This document shows, piece by piece, positions 8,325-21,138 of a DNA stretch of 64,000 nucleotides. The stretch's first letter is position 1. Every line of letters begins with the position of its first letter. The stretch is from contig CAWFLX010000018.1 of the NCBI GenBank assembly GCA_963816775.1, positions 62,001-126,000 of the forward strand, given 5' to 3'. The notes below the pieces were generated by a model. It worked only from the letters and a program-made list of their open reading frames with translations. It did not search any database and was not told where the DNA came from. Origin of the DNA: JAFAXD01 sp963816775. GTDB lineage: Bacteria > Pseudomonadota > Alphaproteobacteria > Rhizobiales > Xanthobacteraceae. Position numbers and translations under genes: made by a program.

Positions 8325-9107
8325 ATGACAGCGGTCGATTTCGCGGCGTTCGTCGACGAACTGGCCGACGTCTCCGGCAACGCGATCTTGCCTTTCTTCC
8401 GGACGTCGCTCAGCGTCGAGAATAAGGGCGGCAATGCCGGCTTCGATCCGGTTACCGCCGCTGACCGCGCCGCCGAGGCCGCGATGCGCGGGCTCATCCG
8501 CCGTAGCTTTCCTGGTCATGGCATCATCGGCGAAGAATTTGGCAGCGAAGCAACAGATGCCGAATACGTCTGGGTGCTCGACCCGATCGACGGCACCAAA
8601 TCCTTCATCTGTGGCATGCCAGCGTGGGGTACGCTGATCGGCCTCACCCGCTTCGGCGAACCGGTCTACGGCTTGGTGCATCAACCGTTCATCGGCGAGC
8701 GCTTTAGCGGAGACGGCGCGAGCGCCCGTTATCGCGGGCCCGCAGGCGAACGCGCCCTCACGACCCGGCCGTGCGCCAGACTTGCGGACGCGGTCCTGCT
8801 CACCACCAGCCCGCGATTGATGAACGCCGCCGACCGCACCACGTTCGGCAAGGTCGAAGAGAACGTTCGGCTCTCACGCTATGGCGGAGATTGCTACGCG
8901 TATTGCATGGTCGCGGCCGGCCACATCGACCTTGTGATCGAGACCGAGATCAAGCCGCACGACATCGCGGCTCTGATCCCGATCATCACCGGCGCCGGCG
9001 GCATCATTACCACCTGGGAGGGCGCCGGCGCCGAAAAGGGCGGGCGTATCATCGCGGCCGGCGACCGGCGCGTGCATGCGGCCGCGATGGCGTTATTGGG
9101 GAGCTAG
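8325..9107 (+). CDS. hisN: histidinol-phosphatase of the inositol monophosphatase family (HisN-like)
   Basis: A 260-residue Mg2+-dependent phosphatase of the IMPase fold. It has the metal-binding GEEFG (Glu) and the DPIDGTKSF signature, followed by GGDCYAY and KPHDIAALIPI near the C terminus. Alphaproteobacterial members in this context are annotated as HisN, which dephosphorylates L-histidinol phosphate; inositol-1-phosphatase activity cannot be excluded from sequence alone. ATG 8325 is chosen; a GTG at 8316 would add three residues, and neither has a clear Shine-Dalgarno. Its stop overlaps the convergent hydrolase stop by four bases. Confidence 0.85.
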   Translation: MTAVDFAAFVDELADVSGNAILPFFRTSLSVENKGGNAGFDPVTAADRAAEAAMRGLIRRSFPGHGIIGEEFGSEATDAEYVWVLDPIDGTKSFICGMPAWGTLIGLTRFGEPVYGLVHQPFIGERFSGDGASARYRGPAGERALTTRPCARLADAVLLTTSPRLMNAADRTTFGKVEENVRLSRYGGDCYAYCMVAAGHIDLVIETEIKPHDIAALIPIITGAGGIITTWEGAGAEKGGRIIAAGDRRVHAAAMALLGS

Positions 9108-10048
9108 TACAGGGGCGTGCCGGGCACGAACGCGTCGAACCCCGCCCAGAACTGCAGACGGTAGTTGTCCTGTTCCATCATGATTTCGTGCTCGGCGCCG
9201 GCGACCACGAGATGCGATCCCGCGCGCAAGTGAATGGCGAACTCCTCGGTCACCTTGGTTGAGGTGAGCTGGTCGCGGCCGGCGGCTATGATCAGGATCG
9301 GCTGGCGGATCTCCGCCGGAAAGGTCGGGCGCGCAAATTCAGCCATCGCGCGCAGTGCCGCGTCCGCCCAAGCAATGGTCGGCGAGCCCAGACCGAGGTC
9401 GCGATCGGCTTCGATGATCGACGCCGAGCGGGTGTAGCGAACCGGATCGGATGTGACGATGTTACCGGGGAACGGCTGCAGTGCTGCGATCGCCGGACCG
9501 CCACCCGGGACGTAGAGGGCCCCAAAGCCAAGCGTGTGAAGCGTCCGTGCCACCGGTCCCGCGAGCCCCAGCATTGGCTGTTCTGCGAGTTGGATCATTG
9601 GCGAGGTCAGCACAATCCGATCAAACCAGCGTTTGCCGCGATGCGCGGCCCGGAGCAGGACGGTGGCACCCGCCGAATGGCCCAGCGCGAAGTGCGGCGG
9701 CGGACAGTCAGGCAGGACGATCTCCTGCATGAAGGTCGCAAGGTCGGTGTCGTATTGGGCGAAGTTCTCGACGTGCCCCTTGAAGCGGTCGCGCAGCGCG
9801 CGCCCCGATAGGCCCTGCCCGCGCCAGTCGAGCGTCGCCACCGCGAACCCCCGCGCGCGCAACTCGCGGACCATCTCGAAATACTTTTCGATGCACTCGG
9901 TCCGGCCCTGGAACAGGCACACCGTTCCTTTGCGCCCGGGCGGCGGCGGCCATCGGACGGTTCGCAGCGGCACGCCGTCCGGCGTTCGGATCATCGCGAG
10001 GGTTGCGCCCTCGGGCACCGGATTTGCGGGAATGGAAACGAGTTTCAC
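9104..10048 (-). CDS. alpha/beta hydrolase, lysophospholipase-like
   Basis: A 314-residue alpha/beta hydrolase similar to monoglyceride lipases and lysophospholipase L2 (PldB-like). It shows LFQGRTECIEKYFE, DWRGQGLSGR, the nucleophile elbow GHSAG near residue 145, AAGRDQL carrying the acid and AEHEIMME with the catalytic His. The start is GTG 10048; no strong ribosome-binding site is visible, but the N-terminal sequence KLVSIPANPVPEGA is typical of the family. No signal peptide. It is divergent from the Hsp20 gene. Confidence 0.85.
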   Translation of the reverse strand: MKLVSIPANPVPEGATLAMIRTPDGVPLRTVRWPPPPGRKGTVCLFQGRTECIEKYFEMVRELRARGFAVATLDWRGQGLSGRALRDRFKGHVENFAQYDTDLATFMQEIVLPDCPPPHFALGHSAGATVLLRAAHRGKRWFDRIVLTSPMIQLAEQPMLGLAGPVARTLHTLGFGALYVPGGGPAIAALQPFPGNIVTSDPVRYTRSASIIEADRDLGLGSPTIAWADAALRAMAEFARPTFPAEIRQPILIIAAGRDQLTSTKVTEEFAIHLRAGSHLVVAGAEHEIMMEQDNYRLQFWAGFDAFVPGTPLY

Positions 10049-10151
10049 GGGGATCGGCGGCTGGGACTAGGGAATCGGGGAGGTCTGGGCGAACGGGCGC
10101 CTCTATAGCACGTCCGCGCTGGCGTGTGCCTTACCGGTCTCCGTAGTCCCC

Positions 10152-10183
10152 TTGCGAACAACGGAAGGCATTCCCACGTACCT
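10152..10183 (+). promoter_or_regulatory. weak candidate heat-shock (RpoH) promoter
   Basis: A CTTGCGA block is followed about 14 bases later by TTCCCACGTA, loosely like the alphaproteobacterial RpoH pattern of a CTTG -35 and a C-rich -10. The match is poor at the -10 and the placement rests mainly on the Hsp20 gene and thermometer downstream. Confidence 0.25.
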
Positions 10184-10186
10184 TTC

Positions 10187-10276
10187 GCGCAGGCCATAAG
10201 GCTGCGCAAAACGGAATTGGTCCGGCCTTTTGGCGGACCAGCCGCATGTCGCTCAACCAAAGGAGGATATGCCATG
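10187..10276 (+). promoter_or_regulatory. ROSE-type RNA thermometer before hsp20
   Basis: Three successive hairpins fill the 5' untranslated region. Two simple ones are at 10187-10207 (GCGCAG/CTGCGC) and 10219-10239 (GGTCC/GGACC). The third, 10244-10272, pairs GCATGTCGCT with the Shine-Dalgarno region: GCAT with ATGC, then G-T, T-A, C-G, an unpaired G, C-G and T-A covering AGGA. The TCGCT with its bulged G opposite the Shine-Dalgarno is the diagnostic ROSE feature (UYGCU). ROSE elements melt on heating and free the ribosome-binding site. Confidence 0.85.
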
Positions 10277-10735
10277 CGTACGTTTGATTTAGCTCCCCTC
10301 TATCGCTCCACCGTCGGCTTTGACCGGCTGTTTTCCATGCTCGACAACGTCGCCGGCTTCGATGGCGGCACGCCGGGTTACCCGCCCTACAACATCGAGC
10401 GGACCGGTGAGAACACCTATCGGATCTCGGTTGCGGTCGCGGGATTTTCCGATCCCGAGCTGAGCATCGAGGTCAAGGAAGACACCCTGACGATCCGTGG
10501 CGAGAAGCAGGTCAAGACCGACGACGACAAGAGTCAGGTGCTCTATCAGGGCATCGCGGCCCGCGCGTTCGAGCGCGTCTTCCAGCTCGCCGAGCACGTC
10601 GAGGTTAAGGGTGCTTCGCTCGAGAACGGGCTGCTGCACGTCGACCTCGTACGCGAGGTTCCGGAGGCCAAGAAGCCCCGGCAGATCGCGATCGGCAACG
10701 GCAAGGTCAAGGTGCTCGACGCCAAGGCCGCCTGA
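10274..10735 (+). CDS. small heat-shock protein Hsp20 (IbpA/HspA class)
   Basis: A 153-residue ATP-independent holdase chaperone. The alpha-crystallin domain runs from YNIERTGENTYRISVAVAGF to about residue 135, with GIAARAFERVFQLAEHVEVKGASLENGLLHVDL (quoted blocks GIAARAFERVFQLAEHV and ENGLLHVDL), the usual class A rhizobial signature. The ATG 10274 has a perfect AGGAGG at 10261-10266, itself sequestered by the ROSE hairpin. A strong terminator follows at 10760, so it is monocistronic. Confidence 0.95.
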   Translation: MRTFDLAPLYRSTVGFDRLFSMLDNVAGFDGGTPGYPPYNIERTGENTYRISVAVAGFSDPELSIEVKEDTLTIRGEKQVKTDDDKSQVLYQGIAARAFERVFQLAEHVEVKGASLENGLLHVDLVREVPEAKKPRQIAIGNGKVKVLDAKAA

Positions 10736-10759
10736 TCGGCATTGTTGGAAATGAGGTGG

Positions 10760-10789
10760 AGCGCCCCGGATCTATCCGGGGCGCTTTTT
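10760..10789 (+). terminator. Rho-independent terminator of hsp20
   Basis: An 11-pair stem AGCGCCCCGGA / TCCGGGGCGCT with a TCTA loop is followed directly by a run of T's. It lies 25 bp after the hsp20 stop. Confidence 0.95.
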
Positions 10790-10805
10790 CCGTTCGGGGT
10801 CGCGG

Positions 10806-11603
10806 CTATTCGAGTGGAGCGACCGGCACCAATTGCGTGACCGATTTGTCGGCGGGCTGCTTCTCACCCGGATCGAGCCGCGGTCCAACGTAAGCATGCG
10901 AGGCTGCCGGCGCCGGAATCGACTTGCCCGGTGTGGCCGAGGCGGCAGCGAGCGCATCCGCCGACGGCAATGGCGTCGCTGACACCGCTGTCGCCGATGC
11001 GGCACTCGTCGGAGTCGCCGATCCTATCGCGGTCGGCGACTGCGGGATCGGCGTCCCCGCCTCCTTCTTGTCTTGCGTGGTTGCGGCTGTGGTTGTAGGC
11101 GTGGCCGGTCGCGCCTTCGGCGGCGAGCGCGGGCTCACGACCGCCGAGCGCACCCCGGGCGCTGCCGGGCCGGGAGCCCCGCGCGCTGGCCGCGGGAACA
11201 GCGGCTCATCCAGCAACGGTTCGACGTCGGGCGCAGGCTCAGCGCGCGCAATCCCAGCCGGCGGCCGCGGCGGCTCGTAGTGGCCGTAGCGCGGATCGTA
11301 GGGCGTGTAGCCGGGCGACGGATCAATTGCATCGCGCACCGAGAGAACTTCGCCGGAGCGCGCATCAACCACGACCCGCTTTTCGAACTGCGTGGCATCG
11401 AACGCGCGCAACACGTAGACGCGACCGCGCAGTGCCGGCCGGCCGACCGGGTCAAGCCCCATTGAACGTACGCTGGTCAGCACCTCGTACGGCGGCAACA
11501 CCCCGGCACGCGGTCCTGGTTGTGGTGATTGAGCCCAGATCGGCGATGCGAAACTCAGCGCAAGCGCGCACGCGGTGGATGCGGTTTTCACGGCTAATTT
11601 CAT
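10806..11603 (-). CDS. secreted Pro/Ala/Thr-rich protein of unknown function
   Basis: A 265-residue protein beginning with a clear Sec signal peptide (about residues 1-24, cleavage after PIWA). A short ordered part follows (residues ~35-105: LPPYEVLTSVRSMGLDPVG, then RGRVYVLRAFD, VVVDARSGEVLSVRD) that resembles a PepSY-like small domain. The remaining ~150 residues are low-complexity Ala, Pro and Thr. Similar short-domain-plus-linker exported proteins are common in Bradyrhizobium-type genomes but have no known role. Start ATG 11603 is set by the signal peptide. Confidence 0.75.
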   Translation of the reverse strand: MKLAVKTASTACALALSFASPIWAQSPQPGPRAGVLPPYEVLTSVRSMGLDPVGRPALRGRVYVLRAFDATQFEKRVVVDARSGEVLSVRDAIDPSPGYTPYDPRYGHYEPPRPPAGIARAEPAPDVEPLLDEPLFPRPARGAPGPAAPGVRSAVVSPRSPPKARPATPTTTAATTQDKKEAGTPIPQSPTAIGSATPTSAASATAVSATPLPSADALAAASATPGKSIPAPAASHAYVGPRLDPGEKQPADKSVTQLVPVAPLE

Positions 11604-11740
11604 TGCAGGAACCCCCCAAGCCCCGAAACATCGACATTTTGGACGTGTCGGCAAGGCGATCTGATGGTCCGATTTGGGCGGAGCTGCAGCATTTTCCGGA
11701 AAAAGCACGCCGGCACGTGACGCGGGCTGGTCGCCGCTTG

Positions 11741-12793
11741 TTACGCGCGGGCGACGGCCACGAACCGCTCGATATCTTCCTGGCGGGTCGAAAACGAGGT
11801 GACGAGCCGCACCAAGACATCGTCCGGTCGACCGAACTTGGCCGAGGGCGCGGTATCGCGATGCATTTCGTAGTAGCTCGCCCCGGCGGCCGTGAGCCGT
11901 TTGTGTACCTCCTGCGGCAGCACGGCGAACACCAGATTGGCTTCGACCGGCCACACCGGACGAAGGCCGATCTCAGACAGCTTCTGCGCGAGTTGATCGG
12001 CCATCTGGTTGGCGTGCCGCGCGAGCGTGAGCCAAACACCATCGGTGAGAAATGCATCGAATTGCGCGGCGACGAAGCGATGTTTGGACATGAGATGACC
12101 CGCGCGCTTGCGGCGCTCACCCATCGCGGCCGCGCGCGCCGGATCGAAGAAGATCACCGCCTCGGCCGCCATGGCGCCGCCCTTGGTGGCACCGAGCGCG
12201 AGAACATCGACGCCGGCTTTCCAGGTTGCTTCCGCTGGGCTCACGCCGAGACGCGCGATCGCGTTGGCAAATCGCGCGCCGTCCATCTGGACAGCCATGT
12301 CGTGCCGGCGCGCTATCTCGGCGAGCCGCCCAACCTGGTCGGGACGGTAGATGGTCCCAGCCTCGGTCGCCTGGGTGAGCGACAGCACCGCGGGGCTGAC
12401 GTGGTGCGGCCCGCCCCACTCGCCGCCCTCGAGGGCAGCCTTGAGGACATCGGTCGTAATGCGACCATCGTCGCCCGGCAGACCGACCAGCTTGAGGCCG
12501 CCGCCGAAAAATTCCGGGGCGCCGCATTCGCTGGTCATGATGTGGGCCTCGCGATGACACAGCACCGCCCCCCACGGCGGCGCCAACTGGGCGATCGCGA
12601 GCGAGTTCGCAGCGGTTCCGGTCGCCACCATCAAGGCCGCAACGTCGCGTTCGAACAGGTCGCAGAGCAAGCGTTCGACCCGGCGCGTCAGCGCGTCGTC
12701 GCCGTAGCCGAGGGCGAACCCGTCGTTGGCCTGCCTGATGGCATCGAGGATCGGAGGGGCGATACCGGCCGCATTGTCGCTTGCGAAATTCAT
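11741..12793 (-). CDS. ltaE: low-specificity L-threonine aldolase-type PLP enzyme
   Basis: A 350-residue fold-type I PLP enzyme of the beta-eliminating lyase / threonine aldolase family. It has FASDNAAG at the N terminus, GTAANSLA (phosphate-binding region), the HREAHI active-site histidine, QMDGARFANA and the Schiff-base lysine in GATKGG. Such enzymes cleave L-threonine or L-allo-threonine to glycine and acetaldehyde. ATG 12793 is preferred over the in-frame TTG at 12799. The gene is alone, divergent from gltB. Confidence 0.87.
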   Translation of the reverse strand: MNFASDNAAGIAPPILDAIRQANDGFALGYGDDALTRRVERLLCDLFERDVAALMVATGTAANSLAIAQLAPPWGAVLCHREAHIMTSECGAPEFFGGGLKLVGLPGDDGRITTDVLKAALEGGEWGGPHHVSPAVLSLTQATEAGTIYRPDQVGRLAEIARRHDMAVQMDGARFANAIARLGVSPAEATWKAGVDVLALGATKGGAMAAEAVIFFDPARAAAMGERRKRAGHLMSKHRFVAAQFDAFLTDGVWLTLARHANQMADQLAQKLSEIGLRPVWPVEANLVFAVLPQEVHKRLTAAGASYYEMHRDTAPSAKFGRPDDVLVRLVTSFSTRQEDIERFVAVARA

Positions 12794-13284
12794 ATCCAAC
12801 CCATCAGGGACATCGGGGCGCGTTTGAAAACGTTATTGCATTGCGGAACGCTGTCGTACTCGCGATATTGGAGTGTACGAGAGTTGAGGTCAGCGGACCG
12901 GCGCACACGCATGTTTCATGGGCACCGGAGTCCCGGGTGTTGAATAATTTGGCGTGGCGAAAACTTGTATCCGTGGCAGAATTTTGGCATCGTAGGGTAG
13001 GACAGCAATACTGTCTCACTTTGCCAGCAGCGCCTAGCCCGTGAGTGGGGCCGTCCAACCACGATTTGGCGCAGCGGATATTGGTGCAGCGCCCGAAAAG
13101 CCGCGCAGCCAGCCGGCCGGTGGCAAGATCGCTACCGCAACGGTTGAGGTTGTCTGCCCGGCCAGAGGGGAACTCGGGTTGGCCCGAGTTCTGCACCCTC
13201 CAAGGTCAGCCGTGAACCGGATCAACCGATTTACGGCGCGAGCAGAAGACTAGGCGACGAGGAACGTCCCTAGTGGAGGATACG
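12794..13284. other. 490-bp intergenic region between ltaE and gltB
   Basis: No convincing gene is seen. It is less GC-rich than its surroundings between about 12830 and 13020. It contains a possible sigma-54 promoter at 12974-12989 and a hairpin with a nine-pair stem (GAACTCGGG-TTGG-CCCGAGTTC, 13170-13191) with no T-tract, ~95 bp before gltB. It probably holds the gltBD promoter and leader. Confidence 0.5.
12974..12989 (+). promoter_or_regulatory. possible sigma-54 promoter upstream of gltB
   Basis: TGGCAGAATTTTGGCA has GG and GC separated by exactly ten bases, the invariant -24/-12 spacing, and matches the consensus TGGCAC-N5-TTGCA at most positions. It is about 295 bp before the gltB start, so a long leader would result. 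Nitrogen control by NtrC/RpoN would suit glutamate synthase, but no enhancer sites were identified. Confidence 0.35.
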
Positions 13285-17957
<4,673 letters not shown>

Positions 17958-17958
<1 letters not shown>

Positions 17959-19373
17959 TGGGCAAGATTACCGGCTTTCTCGAGTTCGAACGCAACGACC
18001 GCGATTATGAGCCGGTCGAGGAGCGAATTCGGCATTGGCGCGAATTTGTCCAGCCGCTGCCGGAGAAGGAGACGCGTCAGCAGGCCGCCCGCTGCATGAA
18101 CTGCGGAATTCCGTATTGCCACACCGGTTGCCCGGTCAACAACCAGATCCCGGATTGGAACGATCTCGTCTACACCGGCGAATGGGAAGAGGCAGCGCGC
18201 AACCTGCACTCCACCAACAACTTTCCTGAGGTGACCGGCCGCATTTGTCCGGCGCCCTGCGAAGCCGCCTGTACGCTTAACATCGAGGACATTCCGGTCA
18301 CCATCAAGACGATCGAATGCGCGATCGCCGACAAGGCCCGTGAGCAAGGCTGGATCAAACCTGAGCCGCCCGCAACGACAACCGGCAAGAAGGTGGCGAT
18401 TGTCGGCTCCGGCCCGGCAGGTCTCGCCTGCGCCCAACAGCTCGCGCGCGCGGGCCACGACGTCCACGTGTACGAGCGCTACGCCAAGGCCGGCGGACTG
18501 CTGCGTTACGGCATTCCCGACTTCAAGATGGAGAAGGACCTGGTCGACATGCGGGTCGCCCAGATGGAAGCCGAAGGGGTGCACTTTCACTATGGCGCCG
18601 ACGTCGGCGTCAACGTGCCGGTGACCGAGCTCGACGCCTACGACGCGATCGCGCTCACCGGCGGTGCCGAAAAATCACGCGATTTGCCAATTGCGGGCCG
18701 TGAGCTCGACGGCATCCATTTCGCGATGGATTTTCTGCCGCAGCAGAATCGCCGCGTCAGCGGCGAACCGATGGGCGACGTGGCTCCCATTCTGGCCAAG
18801 GACAAACGCGTCATCGTGATCGGCGGCGGCGACACCGGCTCCGACTGCATCGGAACTTCGATCCGTCAGGGCGCAATTTCAGTCACCAATTTCGAGCTTC
18901 TGCCGCAGCCGCCGCTGAAAGAGAACAAGCTTCTGACCTGGCCGGATTGGCCCCTCAAGCTGCGCACATCGTCGAGCCACGAGGAGGGCGTACAGCGCGA
19001 ATTCTCGGTTCTGACGCAGAAGTTCTCCGGCCGCGACGGTAAGGTGGCAAAGCTGCACTGCGTACAGGTCGACGACAAGATCAAGCCGATCGCCGGTACC
19101 GAGTTCGAGCTCGATGCCGACCTCGTGCTGCTCGCGATGGGCTTCGTCCACCCGGTGCACGAGGGCATGATCAAAGCGCTGGGCGTCGAACTTGATGCAC
19201 GAGGCAACGTCAAGGCCGATACCAACGCCTACCAGACCTCGCAGCACAAGGTCTTCGCTGCAGGCGACATGCGTCGCGGGCAGTCGTTGGTGGTATGGGC
19301 GATCCGCGAAGGCCGCCAGTGCGCGCACGCGATCGACAAATTCCTGATGGGCGAGACGAGCCTGCCGCGCTGA
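17958..19373 (+). CDS. gltD: glutamate synthase (NADPH) small subunit
   Basis: The 471-residue beta subunit passes electrons from NADPH through FAD and two 4Fe-4S clusters to GltB. The N-terminal cysteine clusters CMNCGIPYCHTGCPVNN and CPAPCEAACTLN are present, followed by the FAD motif GSGPAGLACAQQLARAG and the NADPH motif GGGDTGSDC, and the C-terminal FAD segment AAGDMRRGQSLVVWAIREG. The length is normal. Its start codon overlaps the gltB stop. Confidence 0.97.
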
Positions 19374-19423
19374 GTGCATCGCGCGGCTAATGCCAAACCG
19401 CTAACACGCGTTTCGCGTCGAAA

Positions 19424-21052
19424 TCATCGTCCGAAGAAGAAGAAAAACGGCGACTGCTGGCGGTACGGCGATTGCGCCACACGCGCGCGCTGCTGCGCCG
19501 CGGCCTGCTGGGCCCGCGCGCGCGCCGCCGCAGCAGCAGCCGCGGCCGCTGCGGGAGCTGGGGTTGCATCTTTCTGCTGGGCGGCCCCGCTGCTTGCGAG
19601 CATGGGGGTCATCGGCAGGGTCGTGGTCGCCACCACCGGATCGGCACCGACCGGCGCGGGCGCGCGGCGTGGCCAGGAGAAATCGTCGGCGCGGCCGGCC
19701 GGGGCCGGCATTGGATCACCCTTGACGAGCACGCGCGTCGCGACGGCGTCGGTGATGCTCTGTTGCGGCGCGCTGCCACCCAGCAACTGATCGGACTTCG
19801 ACGTATCGACGCTGGCGTTCAACGGCACTACCGGGCCCGCGAGCGGGCGTGGTGTCCCACCGCCCGGTTCCTTCGAGGCCACCGGAGCGTCCAGCAGCGG
19901 CTCCGACGGCAGCGGGACGGCGATCGGCCCGGTCGGCGTGAGCGCGCGCTGAATCTCGCGCTCTACATAGTGTGCAAGCTTGCGGGCGCCTGCGGGGGTG
20001 AAATAGACGCCGTCGGGCGTGCGCAGCCGCCGGATCTGTCCCTCATAATCCGGGCCCTGCATCGTGAAGCGCCCGGCGTCGTCGGTGAAGCCATCCCAGA
20101 CATCGATGTAGGTGATACCCGCCTTTTCGGCGTGGCTGCGGAACAGATCGTTGAGGTATTGCATGTCGGCGGTCGAGCGTGCGCCGAGCAGAGGCGGCAG
20201 CCCGACCCAGAACACCGGCACCCCTTTGCTCTTGAGCGCGGCGATCGTGTCGTCAATGCGCTTGCCGTAGAGCTCGGCCCACTTGTCGGTCTTGAATTCG
20301 TAGGTCGCAGCAGGTGTACCGGGCTGGTCGGTGGCTGCCGCATCAGGATTGTCTGGTGTATCGGCAGGTTTGGCCTGATCGGCTTGTTGACCGGCGTCCG
20401 GCTGGCCCGGTTTGGCCGGGCCCGGCTGACCAGGCTTGGCGTCGGGCTGGCCCGGCTTGGCCGCGCTGGGCTGACCAGGCTTGGCGCCGGCCGGTGCGGC
20501 CGGACGTGGAGGAACCGCTGCCACGCGGATCGGATCGCGATCGGATAACCCGATCATCATCACAATGAATTTGGCAGGTTCATTGGCGAGCATCTCGCGC
20601 GCCGCGACCGGCCAGTCGACACTGTTGCGCGGATCATGGCGGCCCGCATTGTAGATCAGGCCCGAGTAGGTCCGGTTCTTGCGCGCGATCGCCATGTCGG
20701 GCGTGTCCGCATAGGTCTGGTCGAGCCCGGAGGCGAGCCAGTCCGCCATTGAGTCGCCCATCACCACGATGGTCTTGATATCGGGCGCCGGCTCGCGGTC
20801 GGTTTTGGCAGCCGGCGGCGGCGCGTGGGCAAAGTCTCCCTGCGAGGGCTGCGCGGCGCGCGGCTGTGATCGCTGGCGCGCACGCGGCTGATCGAAGAAG
20901 GGAATCGAGTATGCTGGCCGACGGCCGCGGGGCGCGCCGAAGAAATTGTCGAAGAACTGCGCGGACGCCGGCGACGGCGGCGCAACAAGCGTGAAGGCAC
21001 ACGCCAGCTCGGCCAGCACCAACAGGACGCACGTTCGCAGTCTCACGTTCAT
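19424..21052 (-). CDS. exported SGNH/GDSL-hydrolase-like protein (DUF459 type)
   Basis: A 542-residue protein with a Sec signal peptide (cleavage near PASA|QF). The SGNH domain spans about residues 80-370: GDSMADW (nucleophile block), TYSGLIYNAG, MIGLSDR, and DGVYFTPAGARKLAHYVE. In the last block the position usually His in SGNH enzymes (DxxH) is Tyr. The domain is interrupted at about residues 175-235 by a Pro/Gly/Gln-rich insert with KPGQP repeats, and the C terminus has a nine-alanine run and ends FFFFFGR. DUF459 members are thought to act on envelope carbohydrate esters, but that is inferred. ATG 21052 is preferred to an upstream in-frame start because the signal peptide begins there. Confidence 0.8.
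   Translation of the reverse strand: MNVRLRTCVLLVLAELACAFTLVAPPSPASAQFFDNFFGAPRGRRPAYSIPFFDQPRARQRSQPRAAQPSQGDFAHAPPPAAKTDREPAPDIKTIVVMGDSMADWLASGLDQTYADTPDMAIARKNRTYSGLIYNAGRHDPRNSVDWPVAAREMLANEPAKFIVMMIGLSDRDPIRVAAVPPRPAAPAGAKPGQPSAAKPGQPDAKPGQPGPAKPGQPDAGQQADQAKPADTPDNPDAAATDQPGTPAATYEFKTDKWAELYGKRIDDTIAALKSKGVPVFWVGLPPLLGARSTADMQYLNDLFRSHAEKAGITYIDVWDGFTDDAGRFTMQGPDYEGQIRRLRTPDGVYFTPAGARKLAHYVEREIQRALTPTGPIAVPLPSEPLLDAPVASKEPGGGTPRPLAGPVVPLNASVDTSKSDQLLGGSAPQQSITDAVATRVLVKGDPMPAPAGRADDFSWPRRAPAPVGADPVVATTTLPMTPMLASSGAAQQKDATPAPAAAAAAAAAARARAQQAAAQQRARVAQSPYRQQSPFFFFFGR
20398..20492 (-). repeat. KPGQP-encoding tandem repeat
   Basis: Inside the SGNH gene four KPGQP units occur with short spacers (AKPGQPSAAKPGQPDA, then KPGQPGPAKPGQPDAG). 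The DNA units share the same TTGGC and GGCTG blocks, consistent with slippage expansion. It lies in a surface loop of the hydrolase fold. Confidence 0.8.
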
Positions 21053-21138
21053 CCGCTCGCCTCGAAGTGTCGCCCACACCGTCATAGCACGTCGGGGCAG
21101 GCTGGTGAAATGCCGACCAAAGGATGCGGTGCGGGCCG

